The notes beneath the pieces were generated by a model, which saw only the letters and a program-made list of their open reading frames with translations, did not search any database and was not told the DNA's origin. From JALUZX01 sp964561605 (GTDB taxonomy: Bacteria; Planctomycetota; UBA1135; JALUZX01): DNA of 64,000 nucleotides. The stretch's first letter is position 1, and each line of letters begins with the position of its first letter. Position numbers and translations under genes: made by a program. The stretch is from NCBI GenBank assembly GCA_964561605.1, contig CAZLQD010000046.1, forward strand, positions 1 through 64,000, in the 5' to 3' direction. This document shows positions 51,208 to 61,200 of this stretch, in pieces.

Positions 51208-53416
51208 ATCTTCCCTTGAGGCGGATATCCCCCGAGGAGGAGCCCACCATGACGAGGAATTCCCCGGGTTCCAGGACAGGTTTCAGGGAGCGGTCCAGGA
51301 AGGACATGTCCTCAGGGGTCAGGGTAAAGGAGACCTTGCGCCTCTCCCCGGGATCCAGGGTGATCCGCCGGAAGCCATGGAGTTCCTTCAGGGGCCTCGC
51401 CATGGAAGCCACCAGGTCGCGGAGATAGAGCTGAACGACCTCGTCCCCCCTCCGCTTTCCCGTGTTCTCCACGTCCACTTCGACGCGGACGGGGCTCCCC
51501 GCCGGGACCCTCTCCGGGCGGAGGACCAGGTTGGAGTAGCGGAAGGTGGTGTAGCTCAGGCCGTGACCGAAGGGGAAGCGCGGGGAACCCGGCCCGTCAC
51601 AATAACCGTATCCCCGGCCCGAGGGCTTGTAGTTGTAATAGAGGGGAACCTGCCCCACTCTCCTGGGAAAGGTGACAGGAATCCGTCCTCCAGGATTTAT
51701 GATCCCGAAAAGGGCCTTCGCCACGGCTATCCCCCCCCTTTCGCCGGGGTACCAGGCGTCCAGCACGGCTCCGACCCGGTCGAGCCACCCCTCCATGGTC
51801 ACGGCGCTTCCGGCGTAGAGAACGACCGCAACGGGTTTTCCCGTGGCGGCCACGGCCCGGATCAATTCCTCCTGCCTGCCCGGTAGATCGAGGTCGGACC
51901 GGTCCTTCCCCTCTCCCTCCACGATCCCCACGGCGACGACGACGGCATCGGCCGCCCGGGCCGCCTTCACGGCCCGGGCGATACCGCCCGCATCATCTTT
52001 CCGCCCCCGGATGGAACAACCCTTCTCGAAGAGGATCTTCACCCTCCCGCCGACCACGGCCTCGAGACCCTCCAGGAGGCTCACCGCCTTTTGGGGATAA
52101 CGGCTGTATCCCCCCAAGGCCCCCTTGGCCGCCCGGGGTCCCACGACGGCCAGGGTCCTCACCTCCCCCCCGAAAGGGAGGGTGCCTTTGTCGTTCTTAA
52201 GGAGGACCAGGCACTTCCCGGCCGCCTCCAGGGCAAGGGAACGATGGGCCCGGCAATCGCCGATCCGGGCCGCCTCCCCCGGGTTCCCGAAAGGATCGTC
52301 GAAGATCCCGTAGCGGAACTTCACCGAAAGAACCCTCGAGACGGCCCGGTCCAGCACGTCCATGGGAACCAGGCCCTTCTCGACGGCCCGAAGGAGCGTG
52401 CCGTCCCTGAACCAGCCTTTCCATTGGAGTTCCACGTCCAGGCCCGCCTTCAAGGCCATGGCCACGGCCTCCTCTTTGCTCCCGGCGACGTGGTGAAGGT
52501 ACTTGAGTCCCTCCACCGACCCGGAATCCGACATGACGTATCCCTTGAACCCCATCTCCCCGCGGAGGACCTTCGAAAGAAGCCAGGGGTCGGCCGTGCA
52601 AGGAACCCCGTTCACGGAATTGAAGGACGCCATGACGGCGTCGGCCCCGCCTTCCCGGATGCAGGCCCGGAAGGCGGGAAGGTAGACCTCGTGAAGGAGG
52701 AGGGAGGAGAAGTGGACGGCGTTGCTGTCCCTCCCGCCGTCGCCCAGGTTGGCCACGAAGTGCTTGGGCATTGCGATTACGCCGTGCCTTTTGAGCCCTT
52801 TGCAGAAAGCGACGCCCATCCGGGATGTGAGGAGGGGATCCTCTCCGTAGGTCTCCTCCACCCTTCCCCACCTCACGTCCCTGGCCAGGTTCACCACGGG
52901 AGACAGGACCTGCCGGATTCCCCTTGCCCTGCACTCCTTTCCGATGACCCCGGAGATGCGCTCCATGAGCCCGGGGTCGAAGGTGGCGGCCAGCCCTATG
53001 GCCTGGGGAAAACTCGTGGCTCCCGCGGCGACCAGCCCGTGCAAAGCCTCGTTGGAGAAGATCGCCGGAATCCCCAGCCGGGATTCCTCGATGAGGATCT
53101 TCTGGGCCCGGTTCACGACGGGAGCCCCCTTCCCCATGGGAAGGCGGCGGAAAAGGTCGTGCAGGCTCCCGATCCCCGATCGCCCGGCCAGGCTCCGGAG
53201 CTCTCCAAGACTCTTCTCCCCCTGGATGTAGAAGATGGAGAGCTGGGCCGTCTTCTCGGCGGGGGTCATCCTTCCGAGGAGATCCCTCACCCGGGTCTCC
53301 ACGGGAAGGGACGGATCCTTGTAGGGGGGAACGAAGGGATCCCGGGCCCATGCGTCCCCGAAGGTTGCGGCCGGACCGCCCAGGAGGATCGCCAGAAAGA
53401 GAATTCGCAGTTTCAT
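51194..53416 (-). CDS. Secreted glycoside hydrolase family 3 (beta-glucosidase/xylosidase type)
   Basis: 740 residues from ATG at 53416 with GGAGGTGATC upstream; signal peptide to about residue 25. GH3 N-terminal barrel: KHFVAN (218-223) and the nucleophile Asp297 in GYVMSDSGS. The C-terminal alpha/beta sandwich carries LKNDKGTLPF, and the last domain is fibronectin-III-like (PFGHGLSYTTF ... VDVENTGKRRGDEVVQLYL). Closest in pattern to BglX-type exo-beta-glycosidases. The in-frame extension to 53662 has no signal features and is rejected. Confidence 0.9.
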   Translation of the reverse strand: MKLRILFLAILLGGPAATFGDAWARDPFVPPYKDPSLPVETRVRDLLGRMTPAEKTAQLSIFYIQGEKSLGELRSLAGRSGIGSLHDLFRRLPMGKGAPVVNRAQKILIEESRLGIPAIFSNEALHGLVAAGATSFPQAIGLAATFDPGLMERISGVIGKECRARGIRQVLSPVVNLARDVRWGRVEETYGEDPLLTSRMGVAFCKGLKRHGVIAMPKHFVANLGDGGRDSNAVHFSSLLLHEVYLPAFRACIREGGADAVMASFNSVNGVPCTADPWLLSKVLRGEMGFKGYVMSDSGSVEGLKYLHHVAGSKEEAVAMALKAGLDVELQWKGWFRDGTLLRAVEKGLVPMDVLDRAVSRVLSVKFRYGIFDDPFGNPGEAARIGDCRAHRSLALEAAGKCLVLLKNDKGTLPFGGEVRTLAVVGPRAAKGALGGYSRYPQKAVSLLEGLEAVVGGRVKILFEKGCSIRGRKDDAGGIARAVKAARAADAVVVAVGIVEGEGKDRSDLDLPGRQEELIRAVAATGKPVAVVLYAGSAVTMEGWLDRVGAVLDAWYPGERGGIAVAKALFGIINPGGRIPVTFPRRVGQVPLYYNYKPSGRGYGYCDGPGSPRFPFGHGLSYTTFRYSNLVLRPERVPAGSPVRVEVDVENTGKRRGDEVVQLYLRDLVASMARPLKELHGFRRITLDPGERRKVSFTLTPEDMSFLDRSLKPVLEPGEFLVMVGSSSGDIRLKGRFTVE

Positions 53417-53615
53417 GATCACCTCCGCCCTGGAACTTAGCCGATCCCCTTCTCCAGGGAAAGGAAACCTCTTCCGCAGTGCTCCTCCATCCGGCAAGGG
53501 TCCCCGGCGGGAAGGGGGAAGGAAACCGCGGGAAACGCCTCGAAAGGGACCGCCGCACAGGGTTTCTCCGTCGCCTGCAGGACGATCTTTCTTTTCCATC
53601 CGGAATCGATGCGTT

Positions 53616-55052
53616 TCACCGATTCGGTCCTTTTCGGAAGCGGAAAGAGTAGAGGTCCGCATCGCGCAGGACGAAACGGAGCCTTACCGGCCTTCCCGCC
53701 AGGGAAGCCGGCGAGGCATCTTTCTTCCAGCGCACCGCCATCTCCAGGGAGTCTCCGTAGATCTCGGGGCAGTCCTCCAGGGCGAAACCGGGGATGGGCC
53801 TTCCCGCCCCGTCCCGGATCTCCACCCTGATCCCGCCGGCCGCCGAAGTGGAGGCGTTCAGGACGAGATCCTCCCCGGAAAACACGAAGGCCCTGGTCAG
53901 GGCCTCCCCCCCGACCATGGGCGCATGGATGGAGACGAAGCCGTCCACCCGAATCGTGTAGCGCCGGATCCCCTGGCTCCCGCCGCTGTAATACCCCTCG
54001 TTCACGTAGAGGGAGATTTCCCCGGGGACACCGGGAAGGTCCGAGGCCGTCTCCAGGATACCGAGCCAGATGTAGTTGCACCGGTTCCCCCACTTCTCGC
54101 GGTTGAGGCCGGGCCTCACGAGGGCTTCCTCCCAGCGGTGGAAGGTCCTCCCGTCCCTGCTGCTCATGAGAAGCCCCTCGGTGATGGACCCCCGCTTCGG
54201 GAGGTACCGGGTCGGAAACCCGAGATAGATGTGGGGGGCCCTGTAGTAGGGTCTCACCTGGTTGGTGTAGAGATGCTCATCGGGCGCGCCGGGATAGGAG
54301 AGCCAGGCCGGTTCCGTCCAGTGGATGAAATCCTCCGAAAGGGCCGTCTTGATGTCCCGGTACCCGGCGCGGAAATCCCTGAAGTAGACTCTGTACTTCT
54401 TGAGAAGAGGATCCCAGAAGGCCTGGTTCTGGGAGTCGAAGGCGCCTTCCGTGACGATCGGCTTTCCACCCATCCGCTCCCAGTGGATCCCGTCCCGCGA
54501 CTTGAAGGCGAACAGGGCGGGCCTTCCCTTCCAGGCCCCACGGGCGCAGGCCTTGTACCGGGCGCCCGGCGGACAATCGGGGTTCGAGTCCTTGAAGGGC
54601 GTGAAGTCGTGGGCCCCGGGCCCGACCCAGACGATGTTGTTCTTCTTCGATCCCAGGTAGGAGAAGAGGCCCAGCTCGGGCCTCCTCCAGTGGATCCCGT
54701 CGTCGCTCTCGGCGTAGCAGGTCACCTCCCGCATCCCCCTGGGCCTGTTCCCGTGTTTCGAGTGTGAGCCCCTGTAATACATGCGGAAGATCGGGCCGTC
54801 CCTGAAGATCGTGAAATACCCGCAAGTGTTACCCTCCCAGGGTTTGTCGGTGACGAAGACGAGTTCCCTTGGGACGGGATGGTGGAGCCTGAACTCCGCC
54901 TTTCCCCCCAGGCGCTCCACCATGAAGTCGTCCACGAAGAGCTCCCTCCGGGAACCAAGGCGGTAAGGCGGCTCGGCCCGGAGAGGAGCGACGGCGAGGA
55001 TGGCGGGAAGGCACGCCGCGATCCAAGGCTTGGAGGGATTTCGCTCTTTCAT
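53616..55052 (-). CDS. Secreted GH32/43-like five-bladed propeller protein of planctomycete type
   Basis: 478 residues with a signal peptide to about residue 26 (ACLPAILAVAPLRAEP). RRELFVDDFMVE is a common opening of a family abundant in planctomycetes. It is followed by repeated SDDGIHWRRPELG, SRDGIHWERMG, SEDFIHWTEP and SSRDGRTFHRWEE motifs, which are propeller blades like those of GH32/GH43/GH130. A C-terminal beta-sandwich binds the chain end. Activity is predicted only at fold level. It is divergent from pilB. Confidence 0.72.
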   Translation of the reverse strand: MKERNPSKPWIAACLPAILAVAPLRAEPPYRLGSRRELFVDDFMVERLGGKAEFRLHHPVPRELVFVTDKPWEGNTCGYFTIFRDGPIFRMYYRGSHSKHGNRPRGMREVTCYAESDDGIHWRRPELGLFSYLGSKKNNIVWVGPGAHDFTPFKDSNPDCPPGARYKACARGAWKGRPALFAFKSRDGIHWERMGGKPIVTEGAFDSQNQAFWDPLLKKYRVYFRDFRAGYRDIKTALSEDFIHWTEPAWLSYPGAPDEHLYTNQVRPYYRAPHIYLGFPTRYLPKRGSITEGLLMSSRDGRTFHRWEEALVRPGLNREKWGNRCNYIWLGILETASDLPGVPGEISLYVNEGYYSGGSQGIRRYTIRVDGFVSIHAPMVGGEALTRAFVFSGEDLVLNASTSAAGGIRVEIRDGAGRPIPGFALEDCPEIYGDSLEMAVRWKKDASPASLAGRPVRLRFVLRDADLYSFRFRKGPNR

Positions 55053-55279
55053 GGAAGCGATCCTAGGGAGGGCCGCCGACGAGGGTCAACCCCGGCGCAG
55101 GGACGACCGGGAGGCCTTCCGGGGGCTCCTTCCCGAAGGCGGCCCCCGGGTGTGGAGATTTTCCACACTTTTTCCGCCTTTTCCCCTTCCCAGGCCGAAC
55201 TTGTCCCTCCAGGGCCAAAGTTCCCCGCCCCCGCCGTCCGAATAGGTATGAGGCACCTTGAGAGAACGGGAACATCGTC

Positions 55280-57175
55280 ATGGCCAAGGTCTCCACCAAG
55301 ACCAACCAAAAGCAGGAAATCGGTCTGGCCGAACTCCTGGTGAAGGAGAAAGTCCTTCCCGAGGACAAAGTCCAATACGCCAGGAAAGTCCAGGCCAGGC
55401 TCGAGCAGAACCAGCCCCTGGGAGAGGTCCTGGTGGGCCTGGGCCTCATCACCCGCTCGGAGCTGAAAAAGATCCTCGAGCTCCACAAGGCCACCATTCC
55501 CCTCGGGGAACTCATGGTGGAACAGGGAATCCTGAAGAGGGAGGACCTGGAAAAGGCCCTGGAGGTCCAGAAGAAGAACCCCGGCAAGAGGATCGGCCGG
55601 ATCCTCGTGGACCTGGGATGCATCACCGAGAGGGAGCTTCTCAAGGCAATCGGGGAGAAGGAAGGGATCCCCTTCGTGGAACCCAACCTGGCCATGCTGG
55701 ACGACGCCCTCATGTCCAGGTTCTCCCTGAACTTCCTCGTGAACAACAGCCTGATCCCCCTCACAGAGGAGGAGGGCGTCCTCCGGTTCCTCACCTACGC
55801 AATCCCTCCGCCTGAGAAGGTGAAGGAACTGGAAGGGGCCGCCGGAGGTCCCGTGGCCTTCGCCCTGGGAGCCAAGGACGCCATCGACCGCACCCTGAAG
55901 GAATACCAGGACCTGAAGGTGGGCGGCACCTACTCGGGGAACAGCGTGGACGCCGAGGGGAGGATCATCGAGCTTGCGGAGTACATCATCGCCGAGGCGG
56001 TCCGCATGGGGGCGAGCGACATCCACCTGGAGCCCCTCTCCGACCGGTTGCGGCTCCGCTACCGCATCGACGGAGTCCTGGTCCACAGGACGGACCTCCC
56101 CAAGGAGATGGAGCAGAGGCTCGTCACCAGGCTCAAGATCCTCTCCGACCTGGACATCGCCGAGCACAGGAGGCACCAGGACGGGAGATTTCGATGCACC
56201 GTGGACGGCCAGGAATTGGACATGCGGGTCTCCACCTACGTGACCATCAACGGCCAGAACGTGGTGATGCGGATCCTCAACAAGCAGTCGGGCCTGCTCC
56301 TCCTGGACGAGCTCGGCATGCCTCCCAAGATCCGGGAGATGTACGAGGACTTCGTCCTCCGGGTCCCTGCGGGGGTCGTGGTCATCACGGGTCCCACGGG
56401 AAGCGGGAAGACCACCACCCTCTACAGCTCCATCGACGCGGTCAACGAGATGGGGGTGAAGATCATCACCGCCGAGGACCCGGTGGAATACCAGATCGAG
56501 GGGATCATGCAGTGCTCGATCAATCCGAAGATCGGGCTCACCTTCGAAGACACCTTGAAGGCCATCGTCCGCCAGGACCCGGACATCATAGTCCTCGGAG
56601 AGATCCGGGACCGATCCTCGGCGGAGACGGCCATCCAGGCCGCCCTCACGGGCCACAAGGTCTTCACCACCTTCCACACCGAGGACTCGGTGGGAGGAAT
56701 CCTCCGCCTCCTCAACATGGAGATCGAGGCGTTCCTCATCTCTTCCACCGTCATCTGCGTCGTGGCTCAAAGGCTCGTGCGGCGGATCTGCGAATCCTGC
56801 AAGGTGCCTGACAACCCCGACCCAAGGGACCTGGCCTTGCTCCAGCTCGACCCGGGAGCATTGGCCGGGTTTCAGCTCTACCGGGGGAGGGGTTGCAAGC
56901 ACTGTCATTACACAGGATACCGCGGCCGGACGGCCATATATGAACTCCTGGTCCTGGACGAAACGGTGAAGGAAGCCATTCTCAAGAGAATGTCCTCCTT
57001 CCAGATACGAAGATTGAGTATCGAGAAATCCGGGCTCATCACCCTCCAGGAAGCGGGTATCGCCAAGACCGTCCAGGGCTTCACCACTTTGAAGGAAGTC
57101 ATTCACAACGCCCCGCCGTCCCTGAAGCCCCGGACGCCGGCCGAGATCCTGCGTCTCATCGGGGAGACGGCCTGA
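55280..57175 (+). CDS. pilB: Type IV pilus/type II secretion assembly ATPase (PilB/GspE)
   Basis: 631 residues, cytoplasmic hexameric motor. N-terminal MshEN-type repeats (about 20-150: LGEVLVGLGLITRSEL, GELMVEQGILKREDL, GRILVDLGCITERELL), which in related ATPases can bind c-di-GMP. A GspE N2 region follows. The ATPase has Walker A GPTGSGKTTT near 371, an Asp box in ITAEDPVEYQI, Walker B IIVLGEIRDRSSAETA near 433, and a tetracysteine zinc motif CESC...CKHC. No pilC or pilT gene adjoins. Confidence 0.93.
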   Translation: MAKVSTKTNQKQEIGLAELLVKEKVLPEDKVQYARKVQARLEQNQPLGEVLVGLGLITRSELKKILELHKATIPLGELMVEQGILKREDLEKALEVQKKNPGKRIGRILVDLGCITERELLKAIGEKEGIPFVEPNLAMLDDALMSRFSLNFLVNNSLIPLTEEEGVLRFLTYAIPPPEKVKELEGAAGGPVAFALGAKDAIDRTLKEYQDLKVGGTYSGNSVDAEGRIIELAEYIIAEAVRMGASDIHLEPLSDRLRLRYRIDGVLVHRTDLPKEMEQRLVTRLKILSDLDIAEHRRHQDGRFRCTVDGQELDMRVSTYVTINGQNVVMRILNKQSGLLLLDELGMPPKIREMYEDFVLRVPAGVVVITGPTGSGKTTTLYSSIDAVNEMGVKIITAEDPVEYQIEGIMQCSINPKIGLTFEDTLKAIVRQDPDIIVLGEIRDRSSAETAIQAALTGHKVFTTFHTEDSVGGILRLLNMEIEAFLISSTVICVVAQRLVRRICESCKVPDNPDPRDLALLQLDPGALAGFQLYRGRGCKHCHYTGYRGRTAIYELLVLDETVKEAILKRMSSFQIRRLSIEKSGLITLQEAGIAKTVQGFTTLKEVIHNAPPSLKPRTPAEILRLIGETA

Positions 57176-57216
57176 AGGAGGGACGCCGGAAAAGAGGGAA
57201 GAACGCCAGAGGGAAA

Positions 57217-58092
57217 ATGGAAGAAGACAGAAAGGTCAAGACCGGGAAGGCGTCGCTCCTGGACATCGTGCGCCACCTCATCCGGAAAGGGGTGGGAATC
57301 CCGACCATCCCGTCCATCGCCCAGAAGGTCCTCCAGGCCACGCAGAACCCCGATTGCACCCTGGCCGAACTCGAGGCCATCGTCCGGCAGGACCCTGCCC
57401 TGGCGGCCAGGATCATCAAAGTCGTGAACTCCAGTTTCTTCGCCGGCATGAAGGAGATCCGCACCCTTCCGGCGGCCTTCATGCGCCTGGGCTTCAAGAG
57501 GGTGCGGGACCTGGCCGTGGCCGTTGGAATGAAGAACGTCTACAAGGGCGTGGACGGCCACTTGAAGAAGGAACTGGAGTTCCTCTGGCGGAACGCCGTG
57601 GCCGCGGGGACGGCCTGCAGGGAGACATCCCTCGCCTGCGGGGACCAGAACAGCGAGGAGGCCTTCCTGGCCGGCCTGGTCCACGACATCGGCTCGGCCT
57701 TCATCATCCAGGTCCTCCACGGCCTGGGAAAGAAGGACCCCTCCATCGCCGCTCTTCCCCAGGCCACGTTGAAGGAACTCCTCCTGGCCCTCCATCCCAC
57801 CGTCGGGGCGGAGATGCTGGAGTCCTGGAACTTCCCCAAGGTCATCTCCCACGCCGTCCGCCACCACCACGACCCCGAGAAAGCCGCCCCCGACGACAGG
57901 CTCTCATGGATCCTGGCGGCTGGGGACCTCCTGGTCCGCAAACTCGGCCTGGACGGCCGGCGCCCCGAGGAAGACCTTCCCCTGGCCCCCCAGCGGGCCT
58001 TCCAGAGCCTGAAGCTCGGGGACCTCCAGATCGGCAAGCTCCTGGTGGACCTGGAGGAAAAGACCAAAGAGATCGCCGAAGCCCTGGCCTGA
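57217..58092 (+). CDS. HDOD-domain signalling protein
   Basis: 291 residues. The HDOD domain covers about residues 25-230: IPTIPSIAQKVLQATQNPDCTLAELEAIVRQDPALAARIIKVVNS, FLAGLVHDIGSAFI and WNFPKVISHAVRHHHDPE. It keeps HD (in VHDIG) and HHH near 213, so part of the HD-type metal site remains, though HDOD proteins are usually non-catalytic. It begins 41 bases after pilB, so it may regulate pilus assembly or act with its c-di-GMP-type input. Confidence 0.88.
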   Translation: MEEDRKVKTGKASLLDIVRHLIRKGVGIPTIPSIAQKVLQATQNPDCTLAELEAIVRQDPALAARIIKVVNSSFFAGMKEIRTLPAAFMRLGFKRVRDLAVAVGMKNVYKGVDGHLKKELEFLWRNAVAAGTACRETSLACGDQNSEEAFLAGLVHDIGSAFIIQVLHGLGKKDPSIAALPQATLKELLLALHPTVGAEMLESWNFPKVISHAVRHHHDPEKAAPDDRLSWILAAGDLLVRKLGLDGRRPEEDLPLAPQRAFQSLKLGDLQIGKLLVDLEEKTKEIAEALA

Positions 58093-58184
58093 AGAAAAGA
58101 CCTTCCCTTGAACTCCCCCCGGGGCCGCGGCACGGGAGCACCGGGTCTTCCGGTAGCACCGCCCCCAGGGACCCGGCTCGGCGC

Positions 58185-58207
58185 GGAGGCTCCCGGCGTG
58201 AGCCTCC
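58185..58207 (+). terminator. Terminator-like hairpin after the pilB-HDOD unit
   Basis: GGAGGCTC (58185-58192) and GAGCCTCC (58200-58207) form a perfect 8-bp stem with a 7-base loop CCGGCGT, about 93 bases after the HDOD stop and 70 before the next gene. Only a short T-containing stretch follows. Confidence 0.5.
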
Positions 58208-58277
58208 CTTGTCGCCCCGGCCCCCACCCATGTAGGATCCTCTGCCCCTCGGATGCTGCCGAACGAGGAAACGCTCC

Positions 58278-61200
58278 ATGAAGATCCGCCGATTTGCCGT
58301 CCTTCTCTATCTCCTGTCCCTCGCCGCTCCCGCCCAGGTCAGGGTCCGGCTCCCCGCCGGGTCTCCACCCATGCTTGAATTCGCCGCCCGGGAAGCGGCC
58401 GCGGCGGGACGGAGGATTTCCCCGCCCATCGAAATCCGCCTGGAGACCGGGGAGGGTCCGGCCGAGAGTTTTCGGATCTCTATTGACGGTCCCAGGGTCA
58501 CCGTCACCGCCCCCGACGACAGGGGGAAGATGTACGGTCTCCTGGAGGCGGCGGAACAACTCCGAATCCACGGTACCATCCGCGCCAAGACACAGAAACC
58601 CTTCCTCAAGTACCGGATCCTCAAGTTCAACCCGCCGCTGAAGGGCAACGTCTACCTCGCCGCCGAGGACGCCCGCAAGTCGGCCTGGTTCTTCGACCTG
58701 GATTACTGGAGAGCCTTCTTCTCCATGATGGCCCGGGCCAGGTACAACGTGGTCAGCTTCTGGCACTCCCACCCCTTCGGGAACATGGTGCGCCTGAAGA
58801 AGTACCCCGAGGCGGCGGTGTTGAGGGGAAAGGAGATGGACCGGGCGATCCGCTTCTGGCACGCCCTGTTCCGCCTGGCCCACGAACACGGCATCCAGGT
58901 CTTCTGGGTGACCTGGAACATCCACTACACCCGGGGCTTCGCCAAGGCCCACGGCCTGAAAAAGAGCGGGGTCGATTCCCCCCTGGTCCGGGACTACATG
59001 AAGGAATGCGTAAGGGAAGTCCTCAGGGAGTATCCCGAGATCGACGGGTTCGGAACCTGCGCGGGCGAGGCCATGCACGGCCTCTCCCAGGCCAAGCGGG
59101 AGGACTTCATCCGGGAGTGCTACCTGGAGCCGATGCTGGAGACGGGAAGGAAGATGACCTTCCTCCACCGCTACTGGAACGCCAGCCCCGAGACGGTGAC
59201 GGCCCTCCTGGAGAAGGTGAAATGGCCCGGCGACGTGCTCCTGTCCCTCAAGTTCAACGGCGAGCACGTCTACAGCTCCACCCGCCCCCACGTACAGGAC
59301 GAGCGCTGGCTCGACACCGGGGGTAGGCCCTACAAGCTGCTCTGGCACCTGAGGAACGACGACCTCTACCAGTTCGACTGGGGAAACCCGGAATTCGCAT
59401 CGGCGGTGATTCGCAACTGCGCCGGTTCGGGAGGCTTCCTCATGGGATCCGAGGTGGAGGTCCCCGGGGAGGACCGCTTCCACACCCCCGGGACCAGGTG
59501 GCACATGAAGTGGAAGTACACCTTCCAGAAGCATTGGTTCCGGTGGACCGTCTGGGGTCGGGCGGGATACGACCCGGCCGTCGGTGACGGCCCATTCCTG
59601 GGCGAATACATCGCCCGTTACGGGGAGGAACTCGGCCCCCTGGTCTACAGGGCCGTGAAGACGGGAAGCCGGATCGCCCCGGAGATCACATCCTTCCACT
59701 GGAACTACATGAACGGCGACTGGTATCCCGAGGGCAACATCGGCGGGTGGAACACCTCCTACGAGGTCCCGAGGAGGAACTTCCGCTCCCGGGGGATGTG
59801 GCACTCCCTCGAGGATTACATCTTCAACAACACCATCGACGACACCCTCGTCGGCATCCCGGAAGAGACGGCCTGCAGAGCGGCCGGTCTTCCCCTTCCC
59901 GCGGGAAGGAAGTCCCCCCGGGAAGTCGTTTCCGCCCTGGAGACCTTCTCCCGGGAGAGCTCCGCCCTGGCCGACAGGATCGAGGCGATCCTCCTCTCCC
60001 GGGCGAAGGAGAAGGCCGGGGGGACAGGGGAAGGAAACAGGGAGGAACTCCGGCGGAAGGTCCTGGAATCCCTCCACATGGAAGACCTGGACTGCGTGCT
60101 CAGGGATATCCGCTGCGTCTCCCTCCTGGGGGCCTTCTACGCAGCCCAGATCCGTGCCGCCCGCACCCTGGCCGAACGGATCTTCGGCCTCCGGTCGTTG
60201 AAGCCGGAAGAATGCGCGGCTCCGGCGGAAATCGCCGCACGAAAGTGGGCCGAGCTCTCCCGCCTGGCCGATGCTCACTACATACCCCACGAGATCTACC
60301 TCATGGGCCGGTTCTGGTGGGGAAAATACCTGCCCGACGCGGAGAAGGAGCCCCGCATCGCCGCGACCCTTCCCCCCGTCCCCAGGGAGGAGCGGACCTG
60401 GATCGTGGAAGGACGGCGCGTGGAGACGATCCGGTGGGGCCATACGGGCGACCGGGCCAAGGACGGCTGGATCGATTTCATGAACCGCATCTCGGGGCTC
60501 GTCCGTCCGGGGAAGTCAGGAATCCTGGAGACCCGGGTGGAGGTTCCGCCGGGACGCGCGGTCCGCCTGGTTTTCCACGGGGAGGGCCTGGATCCCTCCT
60601 CGCCGCCGGGCTGGAAGAAGGCCGGCAAGGGCTCCTTCACGGCGGACATGGAGAAAAGCGGCCTCCTCCGCCTCCGGGTGGATCCAGCCCGGGCGGCCCG
60701 GGGAGTCTACCTGGAAGTGATTCCGGCGGGCCGGAGCTCGGACATGCGGGTCTTCCCCGCCTTCGAGGGGAAGGCCGTTCCACCCTTCGAGGTCGCCGCC
60801 GACACGGGATCCCTCCATGGAAAGTGCCTCGTTCTCCCCAAGGGAGTGGGCCACGGCAAGGAGGGGAATTCCGGTCCCATCGTGGACAACGGGTGGGTGG
60901 ACTTCCCCTTCACCACGGCGGCCCCCCTGGAATACCGGCTCTGGGCCAGGGTGTTCTTCAGGGATCCCGACAGCAACAGCTTCTTCGTGGTTGTGGACGG
61001 AAGGCTCCGGGGCATGCTGGCCGACGAAAAGTGGAACCGCTGGCACTGGACTGTCCTTCCCGGTTCGATCCGCCTTCAGGCGGGCAGACATATCCTCCGC
61101 ATCCGAAACAGGGAGGACGGAGTGAAGCTGGACGAGATCCGCCTCATCCCGGCCGACCTGGACGCCCGGGACCTCCTCCCGCTGACCTTCCCGGAGAGGG